Assembly: GCA_964304625.1 (NCBI GenBank)
Contig: OZ199840.1
Span: 1,054,001 to 1,118,000, forward strand
Origin: Kudoa neothunni
Lineage: Eukaryota > Cnidaria
Direction of reading: 5' to 3'
DNA: 64,000 bases
In this document: positions 49,456-62,315 of the stretch, piece by piece
Layout of the letters: every line of letters starts with the position of its first letter
How positions within the stretch are numbered: the first letter of the stretch is position 1
Position numbers and translations under genes: made by a program
Notes under the pieces: generated by a model
The model's input: only the letters and a program-made list of their open reading frames with translations
What the model was told of the DNA's origin: nothing
Databases searched by the model: none

Positions 49456-49782
49456 TAAAAACTACTATTGTTATTAACGTTATATCCGCGTTGGTTCGTA
49501 GAATTATTCCTCCGTTGATTTCTGCGTGTAATTGCAGGATTAATTCGAAGGCGGAACAACTCTTGAGATAAAGATGTGCGGAAAAACTTCATCGTCGTGA
49601 TTTACTGCGTGCGCTTCATTTTTAAATATTTGAATTCTTACATTAAAATGAAAAATTATAGTCGTACAAATGTCTGTAAACGCTATTAATAGAATTATAA
49701 ACTTAAAATTTTTCGACTTTTTAAAGGTACGTGAGACAGTTAAAAGTATTTCAGTTAACATTGCGTGCGCAACAGAGGAAAC
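49456..49782. promoter_or_regulatory. Putative bidirectional promoter uS2m / RED
   Basis: 327 bp separate two divergent start codons. The interval contains two copies of a GCGTGCGC motif: CTGCGTGCGC at 49604-49613 and TTGCGTGCGCAA at 49761-49772, the latter 11 bp before the RED start. This palindromic style (TGCGCATGCGCA-like) resembles NRF-1-type sites of animals. Function is inferred from position. Confidence 0.5.
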
Positions 49783-52700
49783 ATGAATCCTAAAAACTTG
49801 TCTAACCAAGATTTTCGTAAAATAATGATGACTCCAAGGAGTCTGACACCTGCTAGCATCGGGTCGGTTACTTCAGAACAATCAAAAGATCAGAAAAAGT
49901 GTTTTTAATCGATTTTCATATATTAACACTTGTTGTTGATCAGAATAAAAAAGATATCGAGAAAATATGATGCAAAAAAGAAAGAAAAAAAATCAAAGCC
50001 TCAAGATATTTTCGAAGGCAATGAATTGCTACAACAAGACGCCGATACAATTGAATTATTGAAATCGAAGTATAGAGATCGAGCGGAAGAACGGCGAGTA
50101 GGAAAAACCACTTTCGAAGATCAAATTGAGGCCATATCATCGCTGTATGAAACAATGGCATCTCAAAACAATCCAATAAATGAAGAGATTCATCTAGAGG
50201 AAACCAAAACGCTTTATAAAACGCTCGATTTGAAGCCAACCGACGACAACATGTATCTCTAAATGTCTCATTTGTTGAGATGTATTCGAGATTCATTTTT
50301 AGTGAAAACCAAGATGTGAATAGTGTTGATAGGGCACCCATTGTGGAAACTCAACCAACTAAAAGTCTTAACAAATTAGAGGTTATATATGACCTATGAC
50401 ATAATGAATTGTCAGAATAGTTCTAAATGTTTGTAATTTAGTTTTTGAAAAGTATTCAAAAACAAAGGTATCAAAATTGATTAATTTGTCTATATTATTA
50501 AGTTAATTTATTCTATTTTATTCGTCCAGAGAGGATATTGGTGATAGTAGCGAACGAAGAGTGAATTCTGTGTTTGGTATGCGTGTGGATAATCAGTTAG
50601 AGTGATTGATGTGTTTGATGTTAGCCAAAAATATAATGATTGCGGTGGAGTGTTTGTCGAATGGTGGTGGTGCAGTTCATAAACACGGAAGAGCTGTGGG
50701 TAACGAAAATCTTTTCAAAACCGGCCGGATTGTATTAATCTTTATTATGCTAACAAAAATTATTCATATTAACTTGATCTAGGCATATGAATTCAATATT
50801 GATTCAGAGGAATCGTCGTCGTATTTGCCAACAACTATCACAAGGAGCAAAAGTGAGCATTCGAAAAAACAGGAGATTTCTATTACAACCACTCAGTCGA
50901 TAATCAATAAACTGTATAATATTCTGGGATATTTGAGACATGAGCCAACCAACCACACAAACAACAAAGAAACCAACACTTCTACTACTAACTCTGCAAA
51001 GGATGATATCATAAATAATCCCAAGCAACCCGCATCTTCTTATGTGTAATTTTCTTAAAAATAACTAGTCTTACGGCCAATTAATATTGCAGTAAGAATA
51101 TAGGTGTGAGGTAATTGTGCTGCGCTATTTTCTTAAGATTTTTGGAATTACGATTCAATAATTTAAGAGATTCTATTATAATTGAACATTTTGTGAAATT
51201 CAACCGAAATTCAAATCAAGGGGATTTATTATTTTATTTTTATTATCTTGAAATCAATTTAATGATTTCCTTAAGGACCACCGGCTCTATAGCAAAAATT
51301 TAATTGATCTAATCATTTTTTTATTCAAACATTAACGACAGTTTCTATCGTAATTGTGGAGTAATACACAAAAGTTTATTAATTTTTGTTTGAGATCGAT
51401 GGGGGTATTCGATGTCCATCTAATAAGATAAAACTACGTTTTATTTCAGTGAGGCGGTCACTTTTGTGTTGCGAGCCCACATCAGTACATTATGAGCTTT
51501 CAGCGAGCCAAAAGTTATTAGACATGGATTATTTCTATTACAGTATTTCACGATCAAGATGCAATAACAGGAAACCCAACAAATTATATATTTAAATAAT
51601 AGTTTTTGTATTGGTTGATAATGGGGTTCTTAACCTTCCGAGTAAAATAGGGTATTTTTATACCCCAGACCTATTTAATCTTTAATTTTTTACCTGAAAT
51701 CTGAGTGCAAAACTTTTTACACCCCACATTTTCTTAGACTAATTTGTTCCGAATAAAAAATAATATTTTTCTGATAAATTTGACATTGATGAAATGAGCA
51801 TGAGCTCGAGTGAATATAGCGGCAGCTGTTCTGATACTGATTCTTCAGAAATGGATTATTCCTTTATGCGTGATACGTCATCAGATAATTCGGAAGTTGA
51901 AATCAATGCTCCATCTGACTCTCTAATAGATAACAATGGAACCTTATGGACAATTAAAAAACATTCGATTCTAGAACTGCAGCCGAAAATATTTTTTCCA
52001 GTCGTATTGATGTTTCATATTTCTTTTTACAGAATGTAAATGAAATTATTGATACGTTTAAAATGTTTGTTCGCTAAGAAATGTAATATTTAAATTTAAA
52101 ACATACAAAATAAAATTATGATCGTTGCAACGATGCGTCCAAATAAGATGGAGATACCGCCATATTTGAGACCAGATAGAACGACTCCTCTTCATTCGTC
52201 TCGTTTTGTTTTTAATAACAAAAAAATGGTATTAGGATATATGCTTTGTTCCTCCTCGACAAGCACCCAAATATAAACTGAAAAGCCATTTAAACTCGAT
52301 GTTATAATGCATTATAGTGCATTATAATGTAGTAAAGGACGGAGTTGATACAATTTCCAGATTATTGGCTGCAATAAATGTTAGATGAATAACTTATCGT
52401 TGGCGGTTAATTGTATTCTTTAACATGGTTGATATCAGTCTGATTAATGCGTTTTGTATATACAAACATTTATTTCCTTCTTCAAAATTACTCAGGAGAG
52501 AATTTTTGAAAATGATGGCAACCCAATTGACACATAAACTGCTTTTGAGGCGGAAACAAAATATGACAGCTAGATAAGACTCCTCTGTGAATTTGAAAAT
52601 TCCAAATCTTTTCTTCTCAATCGTCGTTGCTACCAGTGATATTAATGATACGTTTTGATATCTGATATTTTTGATGTTTAAATTTGCCCTCGTCTTAGAA

Positions 52701-55390
52701 AGGGATTCACCTTCGGAACGAGGTGTTGGTAGAGAAAATCCAGAATCATCGATATCTAATATTTCCGAATACCTGGGTTTCAATCTTATAAATTCGTTTG
52801 CATAACTAAAAGATATTGAATAAAATATATAGCTCTCTTCGTCACTTGAATCGCAATGAAATTGTCCTAGCAGAATTCCTATCTATAGGCATCAACGATA
52901 TTCTGAAAGCGCTTTTCTGATAATTGATTGAATGTCAGTGTACAATTTCATCTACATCTGCAAGTAGAAATTGTTTGTGCTCTTCACTCAACAGTGAGCG
53001 GCGACCTCCTCCATTTTTTAACTTTCGCAATGAGCCGGAGGTCATTGATTCTCTTCATTATTCTACTTGCTGTAGATTCGTAAATATTCAGTGAATCAGA
53101 AATATGACGATTTATCGTTCAAATTTTAATTGTTTTAATACTCATTTATAACTTTTTATCGCCTCGACATTTTGAACAATTTTAATCCTATCTATGGCGT
53201 TAACAATGTCTTATTTTGTCTTATTAAAATGATTATTTTCAATTTGATCAGGCATGCTTATGTAATAACTGGAGGAACAGTGAAAATGCGGTTGCGATTT
53301 TCATCTTGATCGTGAAGTACTGTATAAAGAAACATATAGATAAATTTTGTTCGAATTTATTGTCGCTCCGTATTCTTTTTAAACAAATAATAGACTGTAA
53401 GGAATTTCAATATCAAGTTGAATATTTTACTGCATTGATTGCACAATTACCACTTAATAAATTAATACATTAAAATATTAATTTGACCTGAAGCTCCGTG
53501 AGCCCTAAAATAAGTGTTGGGGCGAAACTTACGTAAATTTTTTCCAATAACTTTATATTAATTATCTTTTTATAATTTTATTTTATATTAATCATTTGTT
53601 TTTAATTACGAAATCTAATTTCTTATTTTTGATGTATACTCGTCAACTTACTTCAGAATAGACATTTTCTTTATATTTACACAAATAACATAAAGCATAT
53701 AATATTACATTTTTATGTGTGGTGTAATCAATATTTTTTAATTTTGTATCTTAATCTGATACATTGAGAGTATAATTAAGGGATTAATCCAATTTTCCCA
53801 AAACGTTTTGGTCCACGGATCCCAAACTATCTATGCTAAATGAATACGAGTTCGTAAGTATATTAACCACGCATATTTATATTATTTTTCGATAACTTTT
53901 TTAATTCCGATGTTATGATAGTCAGGCAGGAATTTACGTAAGACTAATTTTTAAGAGTGATATTTTTTAGTGTAAAAACTTTTTTGTAAGTCCTCTGAAA
54001 TTGATGCGTGGCCATAGGTTGGGAAGTATTGGATTAAACTGTATTGAAATCTGGTAACTTTTAATTAGCTGTACGCCTAGTGTTTTTCGATTATAATTAA
54101 ATTACTGGTAAACATTAAGAATGTTGTGATGTGTCAGAAATAATCAACTTTACCAGATTCTATGTAATAAGCTTTATTTGAAGCCTATAAACGGGGTTTT
54201 TAGGTCTTATAAATTAACCAAAAATATGTGAATAAATATGATCTTGAAGCAGTGTACATTGTAGAATAAAAGTTATTGCGTACAGAAAATCTCTTGAGGT
54301 CCGTTGGACTCCACACGTTCCGCGAAGGGTTAAGTCCCTTTGACTGATTTAAACAATTCATACCAAAAATTTATTAATCGTTTCTAGTTATTTTTAAACG
54401 CTCGGTTTAATATCTAAGATCATGTTTGCAGATAATATTGAAATTTTGATAGCTAGATTTAACCTTACATTTACCATAGTGAAACTAGTATCTATGATGA
54501 TATTGGGGAATATCGTGTTGAAGATACTTTAAAGACGGCCGAATTATTGAAATCTCAACAAAATTCCACAAAAGTTTCTAAACCTACTGTTATTTTCAAG
54601 GAACCAGCTGTGAAAGAGAAGTCAGAAAAATCTATGAAATTGCCTAATACGTCGATCACTCCGGACATAACTCCTAAAGCGGTATTTCTAGAGTGGTCAA
54701 AATTCTTGCCAACTATTCAAATCGTGTTTATAGAATATTAAAGATATAAATTTTACTGACGTTAATGCTTTGAAAACATTAGCATCCGAAGCTAGGTATA
54801 TTTATACTACTGTAATTTTATATTAAATAATTTATTGTGACTTTAAGGGAAGCTAAATATAAATCCAAAATACAAAAAGATGAGCTAAATTATGCAGAAT
54901 GTTATCCAGCGTATGAATATTTTGAACTATCTTTTCTATGTTGTTACCTATTTGTAGTACATTCACTCATTCTGTAGCAGATCTCAAAATCGATAAAAAA
55001 GTATACAGTTAACACTGAATAATACAAAATAAAAATATATTTTATTTAGATCACTAAAAGGGAACATTCTAAATCCATGGAAAAGTATTTTTTACAATTT
55101 TGATTTTTAATTTTTGTCCTAATAGAGGATCTCAAACCGAAAGAAAAAACACTGCTGTTGGATCTGCATCTGTGAGAGACAGCTCGAAATTGAGACAAAA
55201 ACTCGACAGCGAGTGGAATCAAATAAGTAAGATTATTGAAAAACGAAAACATGGCGACGCGCAAAATGACAATGTTGGAACCGACTCGGATCATATCCCA
55301 TCCAAAAAACCGAAAAATAATCAATATAACAAGGATGATGATAATCGCATATCGTCTACTCCATCAATAAGACGTCGTCGATTAATCTGA
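49783..55390 (+). CDS. IK: Spliceosomal protein RED (IK cytokine)
   Basis: Nuclear spliceosome (B complex) component, also linked to the spindle checkpoint. Exons: 49783-49898, 49944-50252, 50303-50381, 50534-50576, 50625-50695, 50783-51045, 54480-54681, 54734-54795, 54848-54910, 54958-55000, 55050-55084, 55126-55390 (TGA). Phases close to give 516 residues (human 557). Landmarks: LSNQDFRKIMMTPR (cf. LTNEDFRKLLMTPR), KYRDRAEERR, YLPTTITRSKSE with IINKLYNILGYLR (cf. IPTTLIRSK and VISKLTQILSYLR), SIYDDIGEYRVE (cf. NIFEDIGDYVP), ELNYAECYPATF (cf. SYAECYPATM) and LDSEWNQISKIIEKRK (cf. LDRQWKKISAIIEKRK). The RED dipeptide tract that names the human protein is not evident. The acceptor of exon 4 (AGAGAG) has +/-4 nt ambiguity. 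Intron 6 (3434 nt) holds a decayed piggyBac and a second transposase fragment. Confidence 0.93.
51632..52600 (+). mobile_element. Decayed piggyBac-family element in the RED intron
   Basis: The left end reads TTAACCTTCCGAG, then GGGTATTTTTATACCCC. Coding remnants follow in order: 51794 MSMSSSEYSGSCSDTD (acidic Ser-rich start), 51930 DSLIDNNGTLW (cf. [11 protein letters not shown]), about 52128 MRPNKMEIPP and RFVFNNKKMVLGY (cf. [10 protein letters not shown] and [13 protein letters not shown]), and about 52422 FNMVDISLINAFCIYKH (cf. [17 protein letters not shown]). The central catalytic part between 52020 and 52125 is deleted. A possible right end, ending GCGAAGGGTTAA, lies far downstream at 54294-54332, so other DNA has been inserted between. 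Confidence 0.75.
52940..53262 (-). mobile_element. Tc1/mariner-like transposase fragment
   Basis: The minus strand reads a helix-turn-helix-like SLNIYESTASRIMKRIN, followed in another frame by GGGRRSLLSEEHKQFLLADV. This is the pattern of IS630/Tc1-type transposases (G.GR.S.L..EH..FL...V). Only the N-terminal DNA-binding region remains, and it is broken. It is probably inserted within the larger piggyBac remnant in RED intron 6. Confidence 0.5.
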
Positions 55391-55432
55391 AAACTAATTT
55401 TGTAGCAATGTTGTAGATAATAGTGATTATTC

Positions 55433-58400
55433 TTATTTGATTTGGAGAATTATTTTTCTCGCCAATTCCAGCTGTTCTTGTCTCTAATGAAACAAATAAA
55501 TATGTCATATTGATTATCAATATAATCTAAGGGTTTATTACCTTGAAAAAACTGAATCTCACGTAACATTTCCCCACATGGCGAGTAGCAGATGAGTAAA
55601 ATGGTCCTAATGGGACCCCCATTAATTTCTTTCATTTAAATAAATAAAGTTACTAAAAACATTACAGTAATATAGAAGAGACTTTGTTTCTAATAAGCCA
55701 TCTCACCACGTCATATTCATCTATATATTCTATGCTGAATTAACTCATCTCATTGTATCATTTAATTACCCATGCAATCGTCAATATTGTTGCTTTCAAA
55801 GTTTCCCTTCAGTAAATACTTTCTCGCAATTGGCTCGAAATTCACAATCAAAAAGTATCCTGCTTCAGGGACTATACATTCAAGACCTACTTGACGGAAC
55901 GCCTCCACAATAATGTCTCGCTTATGTAGTAGGGTTTGACGAATTTTCTGCCAATAGATGCTTGGTGTGGTTAGTTGTTGGTGTAGACAGGTTGCTATGG
56001 CTTCCTTATTGTCAGAAATAGATAATTTAAATTTCGAATTGATATTCTAACCTGAATAACACTAGGGCATGTGTAATTGCATACGGAATGTATAGTGTGA
56101 ATGCCATCAATCAAATATTGTGGACCTATGCTCCATCCCAACTAAAAACACATAAATAAAGAATTTTTAAATTGTGGTTAGGTGGTGATTCGGAATTTAC
56201 TTTCCAACCCGTCACATTGAAAGCTTTACCAGCTGATGCTATGGTTATTGTTCTTTGCCACATATTATCAAGTGTGTCTAGTGAAATAAGCCTTAATAGT
56301 TAATTCCAATATTGTAAAATCTCACTCATATAGATATGAGGGGCATTTGAGTAGTTATAATGCTCGTACACGTAGTCGCAGACACAAATAACGTCAAACT
56401 TGATGCACAGATTGGCAATGTATTGAAGTTCATCTTTGTTGAACACCTAAATAGATAGTAGAGAGTTTAATTTTTTTATTTTAATAAATAAGAAGTACTT
56501 TTCCTGTAGGATTATGTGGTGAATTGACAAAAATGAGTTTGGTTCTCTCACTGAATGCATTGGCCAATTCATTCCTATCAAATGTAACTTTCGACGAAGA
56601 ATCACATTCGCTCTAATGTATTAATAATGTATAATTCATTCATAATTTATTATGAATACAGTCAAGTACGCTTATTACAGATACGAAAAATGTATACATT
56701 ATAAAATAATGGAAGAAACTGAAAGTTAATAACATAAAATCATTCTTCTCTTTTCCTATAATTAATATTTTTTTACACCTATATTAACCTTAATTCTTAA
56801 AATTGATCATTTAAAATTTATTTTGGATTAAAGGGACAAATATTCCTATCGATAAAAATAAAAAATAAATATGAAATGCTAATTGTAATGCCAATTTACT
56901 TTTTATCATCAACAAAAATTTATACAATAATGGATCGGTCGTACGTAGGCCTTTAAAAAACGAGGGTGATTATGGAAGTGAGCATTATCAAGGATTTGGA
57001 TAGAGGTTTCATTTTTCCAACGTTTTATAGTTGTTACTAGTTTTTACAAACATTCTGATAGATAACACATCTCAGTAAATTAATTATATTCCCAAACTAA
57101 GTAATAAATGTTTATTTTTATATTATTGAGATAAATAATAAAAAAATGCTTTTGATTTGTAATATATCCATAATAGTTTTAACTTAAAAAGCTTCAAAAT
57201 CGTATTTTATTATTTATGACGATTTCTCTACTTTAAAATTAATTTTAATTAAAAAATAAATATAAAATATTTTTGTTTTTATATACTTAATGTATCCAAA
57301 TAAAAAGATAACGTAATAAAATAAATTAAAAATTTATAAACTAAAAACCACATTAAGGAATGCCATCATTAAATTAAAACATCTTTGTCTTGATTTTGAA
57401 TAGAATAAATCAGAAAGTTCTATTTTTAAAATACGAAATCACAAGATTGAACGTTTACAAATTTATTATTAGCAGATACAACTAAAAGAAGTCAGTAAAC
57501 GACTAACGACTTCGAAATGATTAAAATCATAGAGAAATAATAATTTTTTGATACATTTATCAACACCATATAGATACCACGTGATTCTGAATGTGTTTGA
57601 CTTAAGATTTATTTCCAATTTATAAGTTAATTATTTGTGGCCTGAATTTAACTTCATAATGCAATTTTTTTGATAAGAACAAAAATGAAAAACTTTGGAA
57701 AAAGAAGCGAATTAACAGGACGAATTGTAGGAAACGACTTTATTTCCCATTTTGTATGCAACGCCGCCCGAACTTCGTATACAGATACTGTAGTTTAGTT
57801 GATATTATAAAAAAATAAACAGTTTATTCCAAGAAATAATGCACTGCTGAATTTTAATAAGAGAATTTCTTCTAACATTGATTACAAAAATCGACTTACA
57901 ACGAATCACACAATCTTGTTAATACACTGACTTAATCTCTTCCAAATAGAGGATAATCCCTATACCCTCGAAATCAACCTTCGATTTTTTGAAGGCCACT
58001 CGTACGTAATTTTAGCGCAATCGCACAACAAAATAATTTACACAAAACTAGCTATAACCTAAATATTATTGGAAAAAACAGTTATTTTGTTGTTTAAAAA
58101 TACGATTAAAATTGGAAAAACCTCCGAAATATAATCAGATATTAACCCCTACTTCTTTGAGCCATGATGTTTAAAATGGTCGCCAAGCTCTTCTAACTAA
58201 AATACCCACCGTCTTTGAAAGATTCAATGTGTTATCAACAAAATCATCCTCTGTTTCTGAATCTTTGAGGAGGGGATGTCATTGCGCCATTGTTACTACT
58301 ATGAATTGGGGAGGACACCATTATTAACCATACTACTACATGTCTACAACATCTGTCTATGTTTATCCTTCGGTTTTAACTAGCTGTCGCATTAATGTAA

Positions 58401-61400
58401 CTAAAAAACCTAACAATTTTTTAACCGTGGTAGAAAAAAACGTTTAATTTGATTATCGAGTAAGTTTAAGAAATATCACATACGTCATGAAAGATTATGA
58501 TTATTAAAGTACTTTGACAGTTATAAGGAGCAGTGAAATTGTGTTATAATATCAAATGTCCAAAATTAGAAAGACTTTCTCGATTGGACTCTACATGCAT
58601 TTAATGGGAAAATTTTTTCTTACAGTAGTAATAGGTAAGAACGAGAATAGATGCCGTTTAAGTATATACTAAAAAATGTTGAATATTTATCAATTAAAAA
58701 TTAATTGTCGTAATCTAATATATTTAATAAAAAATTAGACAGAAAAATACATTTATTAATTATTTTTAATCAATGCGTTGTCACCCGACTGATGTTAATA
58801 ATTGATATAGATTTTAGATGATCCTTATTACACAAACTTATCTACCGTAAAAATCCCCATAACTCAACATTATATTCTTGTATGGGTGTACTTTAAAATA
58901 ACTTAAGTACAATGAAAAAATTAAAAAATAAATAATTTATAATAAAAATAACGATATTTCAAATATCTTAACATTTATACAAATCCAGGAAAATTGTGCA
59001 ATAGGCGCTGTTGAGTGTTTATTCAAAAGTAAAGATTATAATAAATAAAACAGTTACCAACTTCAAGGGCACAAAAACTGGCACTCCTTGGGCAAGAAAT
59101 ACTGTGGAAACAAAAGAGTCATAAAAAGGTTCGAAAATGATAGCCTCATCGCCAGGATTTAGTAATGCAAACGCGGTGCAAAAAATCGAACCATCTGCTC
59201 CATTTGTAGTGCAAATCTATTACGAAAATGTTCAAAACAAACTAGGATTGTTTAATAGTTTTTATTGTACCTCAGTGATGGGGTTAATATCCCTTTTCAT
59301 AGGCGTGGAATAGAACTGTGATAAAACCTGCAACAATCTTGGATGTCCCTAAAAAAATCCATTAGCACATTCGCAACACAATCTTATTATATTAGGTTTT
59401 AATTTGTAAAAAATAAATTTAGAACATTTGGCAAAGTTTGTTATTTATATTAGCTTCATTATGTTTCTAAGAAAACCTGACATTGAAGATTTAATGGGTG
59501 GATTTACTGTTTTTAATAATTTTTCTAATTAATTAATTAATTAATTTCTCTCTATTCTGATAAAATGTAATTTTATAATTCACATTAATAAATTAGAGCT
59601 CGCATTCCTGTTTCTAATCTAAGAAAATTAATAATTTTAGGATAAAAGATATTCGATTATATTTTATTAGGCTACAAATATATAATAAATTCAAAATAAA
59701 AAAATTGGATATTATTATTGATCATATATTCGGTTAGAACTAGTTTTGATTATATTTAATTAATCCTAGTCCCTTGTAGCATAGCAAGGACCAGAAATAA
59801 TTACATATGACAGACTGACTCTAAAAAATTAATTATACCTCTACTCTAAATAGGAGTTTTTAGGATTAAAAATTGGGCCGCAAATGCTTATAGAAAAAAT
59901 CGTATTAAATTCCACTCAACAATAGCCAAAAAATAAAAACATACATGTGCGCAATCTCATCTGAAACGGGACAATGATAAATTGACTAGTTTTTATTACG
60001 CATTTAGGAATTCAAAAAGTAACCATAAGGTATAATATTGTATATAAATTGTTATATTCTCCATAATAGGGGGTGATTTTGGCATATAAAATAACATTAG
60101 TAAAAAAATTTTACAAATAAAAATTATGAAAAATTCTTATATATATAGTATTCCTATATTTATATATGATGCTGGAATATATTATAAATATATACCAACT
60201 TTACATTTTTTAAGTAAATATAATAATTAATTTGTGGACTTAAAATAGTCTAAACGTCAGTAAATGGATACGTTTGTCACTTATTTTCACGCACGCGTGT
60301 ACGTTGTTATTAATTTTTAATTGATATTAATATGATTTGTTCAATATAGAAATATAGTTAAACTGATCATATTTAACTAAATGATAGTTATTTTTAGTTT
60401 ATAAATTTTTCACAATAAAATAGGTAATACGTATAACTATTAAACGATATATTTCACATTTTTATCAATAATAAACAACTATTTTACAAATATTTTATTT
60501 ACCATACATTAATTTCTAATTTTCACTAAAGGTTTTATATATATAAACAAGTAATATTCATATTTTTAATAAAATTAAAATCACCCTTGATATTAAAAAA
60601 CAGGGGATTTTGATGAACTAAAGCCCCACAAATGAATTTTACTCGCACAGTCGGTAGTTGAATTTCACATAATTGGTGAATTTGTTTAAGTTTAGTTCTC
60701 TACTTTTCTATTGGATATATAAACAAATATATTCAATTTAACGGTATGTTGGGTTCAAATAATTGATTGTAAATGATGGAAAATACAAAATATTAAAATA
60801 CTTCTGAAGTCTTCCATAAATAAATGTTAAGATAGTTACTGTGAGACATTTCGACATATCAAATATAACAATAGTAATGGCCTCCTAAAAAAATACCTAA
60901 ATTTTTTCTCTAATTAAAAAAAAAGTTTAGATCGTTTTCGATCATTGTTAATATTGGAAATTGATTTGTATATGTCATAGCGAGTCGAAAATTGAAACTA
61001 AGTATCGCTTGATTTTTTGACTGTTGTAGAGTTAATATTCGTTTATACTATTTCAATAAATAACATCAACTTTTCTTATAAATTCCAAAAAAAGGATATA
61101 ATTATTATGTACATACGCAAAAAAATGTGTAAAATCAAAACCTAGTGTATTTATTTACAAATATATTTGACATAATGCATCAAACAATATTGTAAAGATT
61201 TAATAACTCGAAAATATTTTAGCTCGATCAAAAAATACACTAGATCAGGAAAATAAACCAAACAGAGCACTTTTCTTTGACTCAGTTGTTTTGTTCAATT
61301 AAACACAACATTGCAAAGCCAGAAATAAGTTCTTTTTTTTTGGTTACATATTACTAATGGAAACAATCTCGATAACTGTTTTTTGAATTTATTTAATAAT

Positions 61401-62315
61401 TCACCTTATTATATCAACATCATGAATTATCTCCCATATTATAAAAAAATATGACAATTTAAATTATTTATAAATTAAAGATTTTCACAAACAATAAAAA
61501 TTTTCGATATTACGTAGCAGTAGAAACTTGGGACCGTAGATAAGTTAAGTAATGCCTGCTACTCGTGCAATCAAACAATTTATTTGTCAATTAAACTATT
61601 CCTATTTAAAGAACTTGGTTCGTTTTTTTAGTTTTTAGTTCAAATCTATTTATTATAATAAGTTGTTATATTTTGTTAAAATATGCGATTAGCAACATCT
61701 TGAACTAATATTTGTTCCATAAAACGCTTGAGCAAAACACTCAGAAAACATTAAATCAATTGAAGAATAAGGAATCGAACGAAACCCTTGGTTTTTATTG
61801 AACAAAAAATGCCTGAATTAAAAAAATTAAAGCCTGGCTCTAGGTGTAAAGATCATTAATCTTTGAAGATAGAAATGTCTCTATTTGGCTTGGGAAAATT
61901 CCAGACACAAATTTTTAGGACTTTTAAAGACAAAAATAATTTTATTTAAGATATATTATTAGCTAAACATGTATCAAGCAAAAAATGAACCATTTTGCTT
62001 TAAATTGAACTACAGAAGCAAGTTACATAGTGGGCGGCGAGTGGCTAATAACAAAGACTTACCCTGCTATTGGTGTATTGATTGATAGAGTCGGGGAGTG
62101 ATTGTGTGTTGATAAGCGCATCTTTAATGAATTGAGCGGTGTCGACATCCGGTTTACCAATCCCCAAATCCACTGGAGAATATTCGTCTACCAATTTGGC
62201 TACTTTCATCCTAGAGCACAGCCCAAACAATCATAATCAGATGTTATTTTTTGTTACTATACCACACACAAGGTTCTTGAAAAGTGCGTTCACTTAGTAT
62301 GTCTTTTCCTTGCAT
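55433..62315 (-). CDS. Kynurenine/glutamine aminotransferase (KYAT family, PLP fold type I)
   Basis: PLP enzyme, probably cytosolic or mitochondrial kynurenine-oxoglutarate / glutamine transaminase (KYAT1/KYAT3-like). Exons, 5' to 3': 62315-62263, 62210-62063, 59348-59271, 59216-59058, 56612-56499, 56446-56326, 56277-56201, 56141-56052, 56004-55770, 55720-55683, 55628-55542, 55483-55433 (TAA). All phases close, giving 416 residues (human KYAT1 422). Landmarks: SPVDLGIGKPD (cf. DVVNLGQGFPD), SINQYTNSRGHPRL, PGDEAIIFEPFYDSF, LIFVNSPHNPTGK (substrate-binding Asn), VICVCDYVYEH (PLP-pyridine Asp), TIASAGKAFNVTGWK (Schiff-base Lys) and GKCYVRFSF (substrate Arg). The usual DEVY is DYVY here. Two introns of 2.7 and 2.4 kb contain repeats; the rest are 47-59 nt. 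Tail to tail with RED, with 42 bp between stops. Confidence 0.93.
56934..58495. mobile_element. Unclassified inverted-repeat element E, long copy
   Basis: GGATCGGTCGTACG at 56934 is the same terminal sequence as element E at 41755. The segment 58045-58490 aligns with the interior and right part of that copy (blocks as listed there), ending in a degenerate ACATACGTCATG. The intervening kilobase is AT-rich without a recognised ORF, so the left boundary may belong to a separate insertion. It lies in a 2.4 kb aminotransferase intron. Confidence 0.5.
59745..59990 (+). repeat. R1 repeat copy
   Basis: TTTTGATTATATTTAATTAA, then CCAGAAATAATTA, GGATTAAAAATTGGGCC, CAACAATAGCC and a weak GTGCGCAATC. 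Same block order as 8405-8790. It lies in a 2.7 kb aminotransferase intron. Confidence 0.55.

Noticed and set aside
52394-52783. 129-residue minus-strand open frame
   Set aside because: Largely antisense to the C-terminal coding remnant of the piggyBac copy (FNMVDISLINAF on the plus strand).
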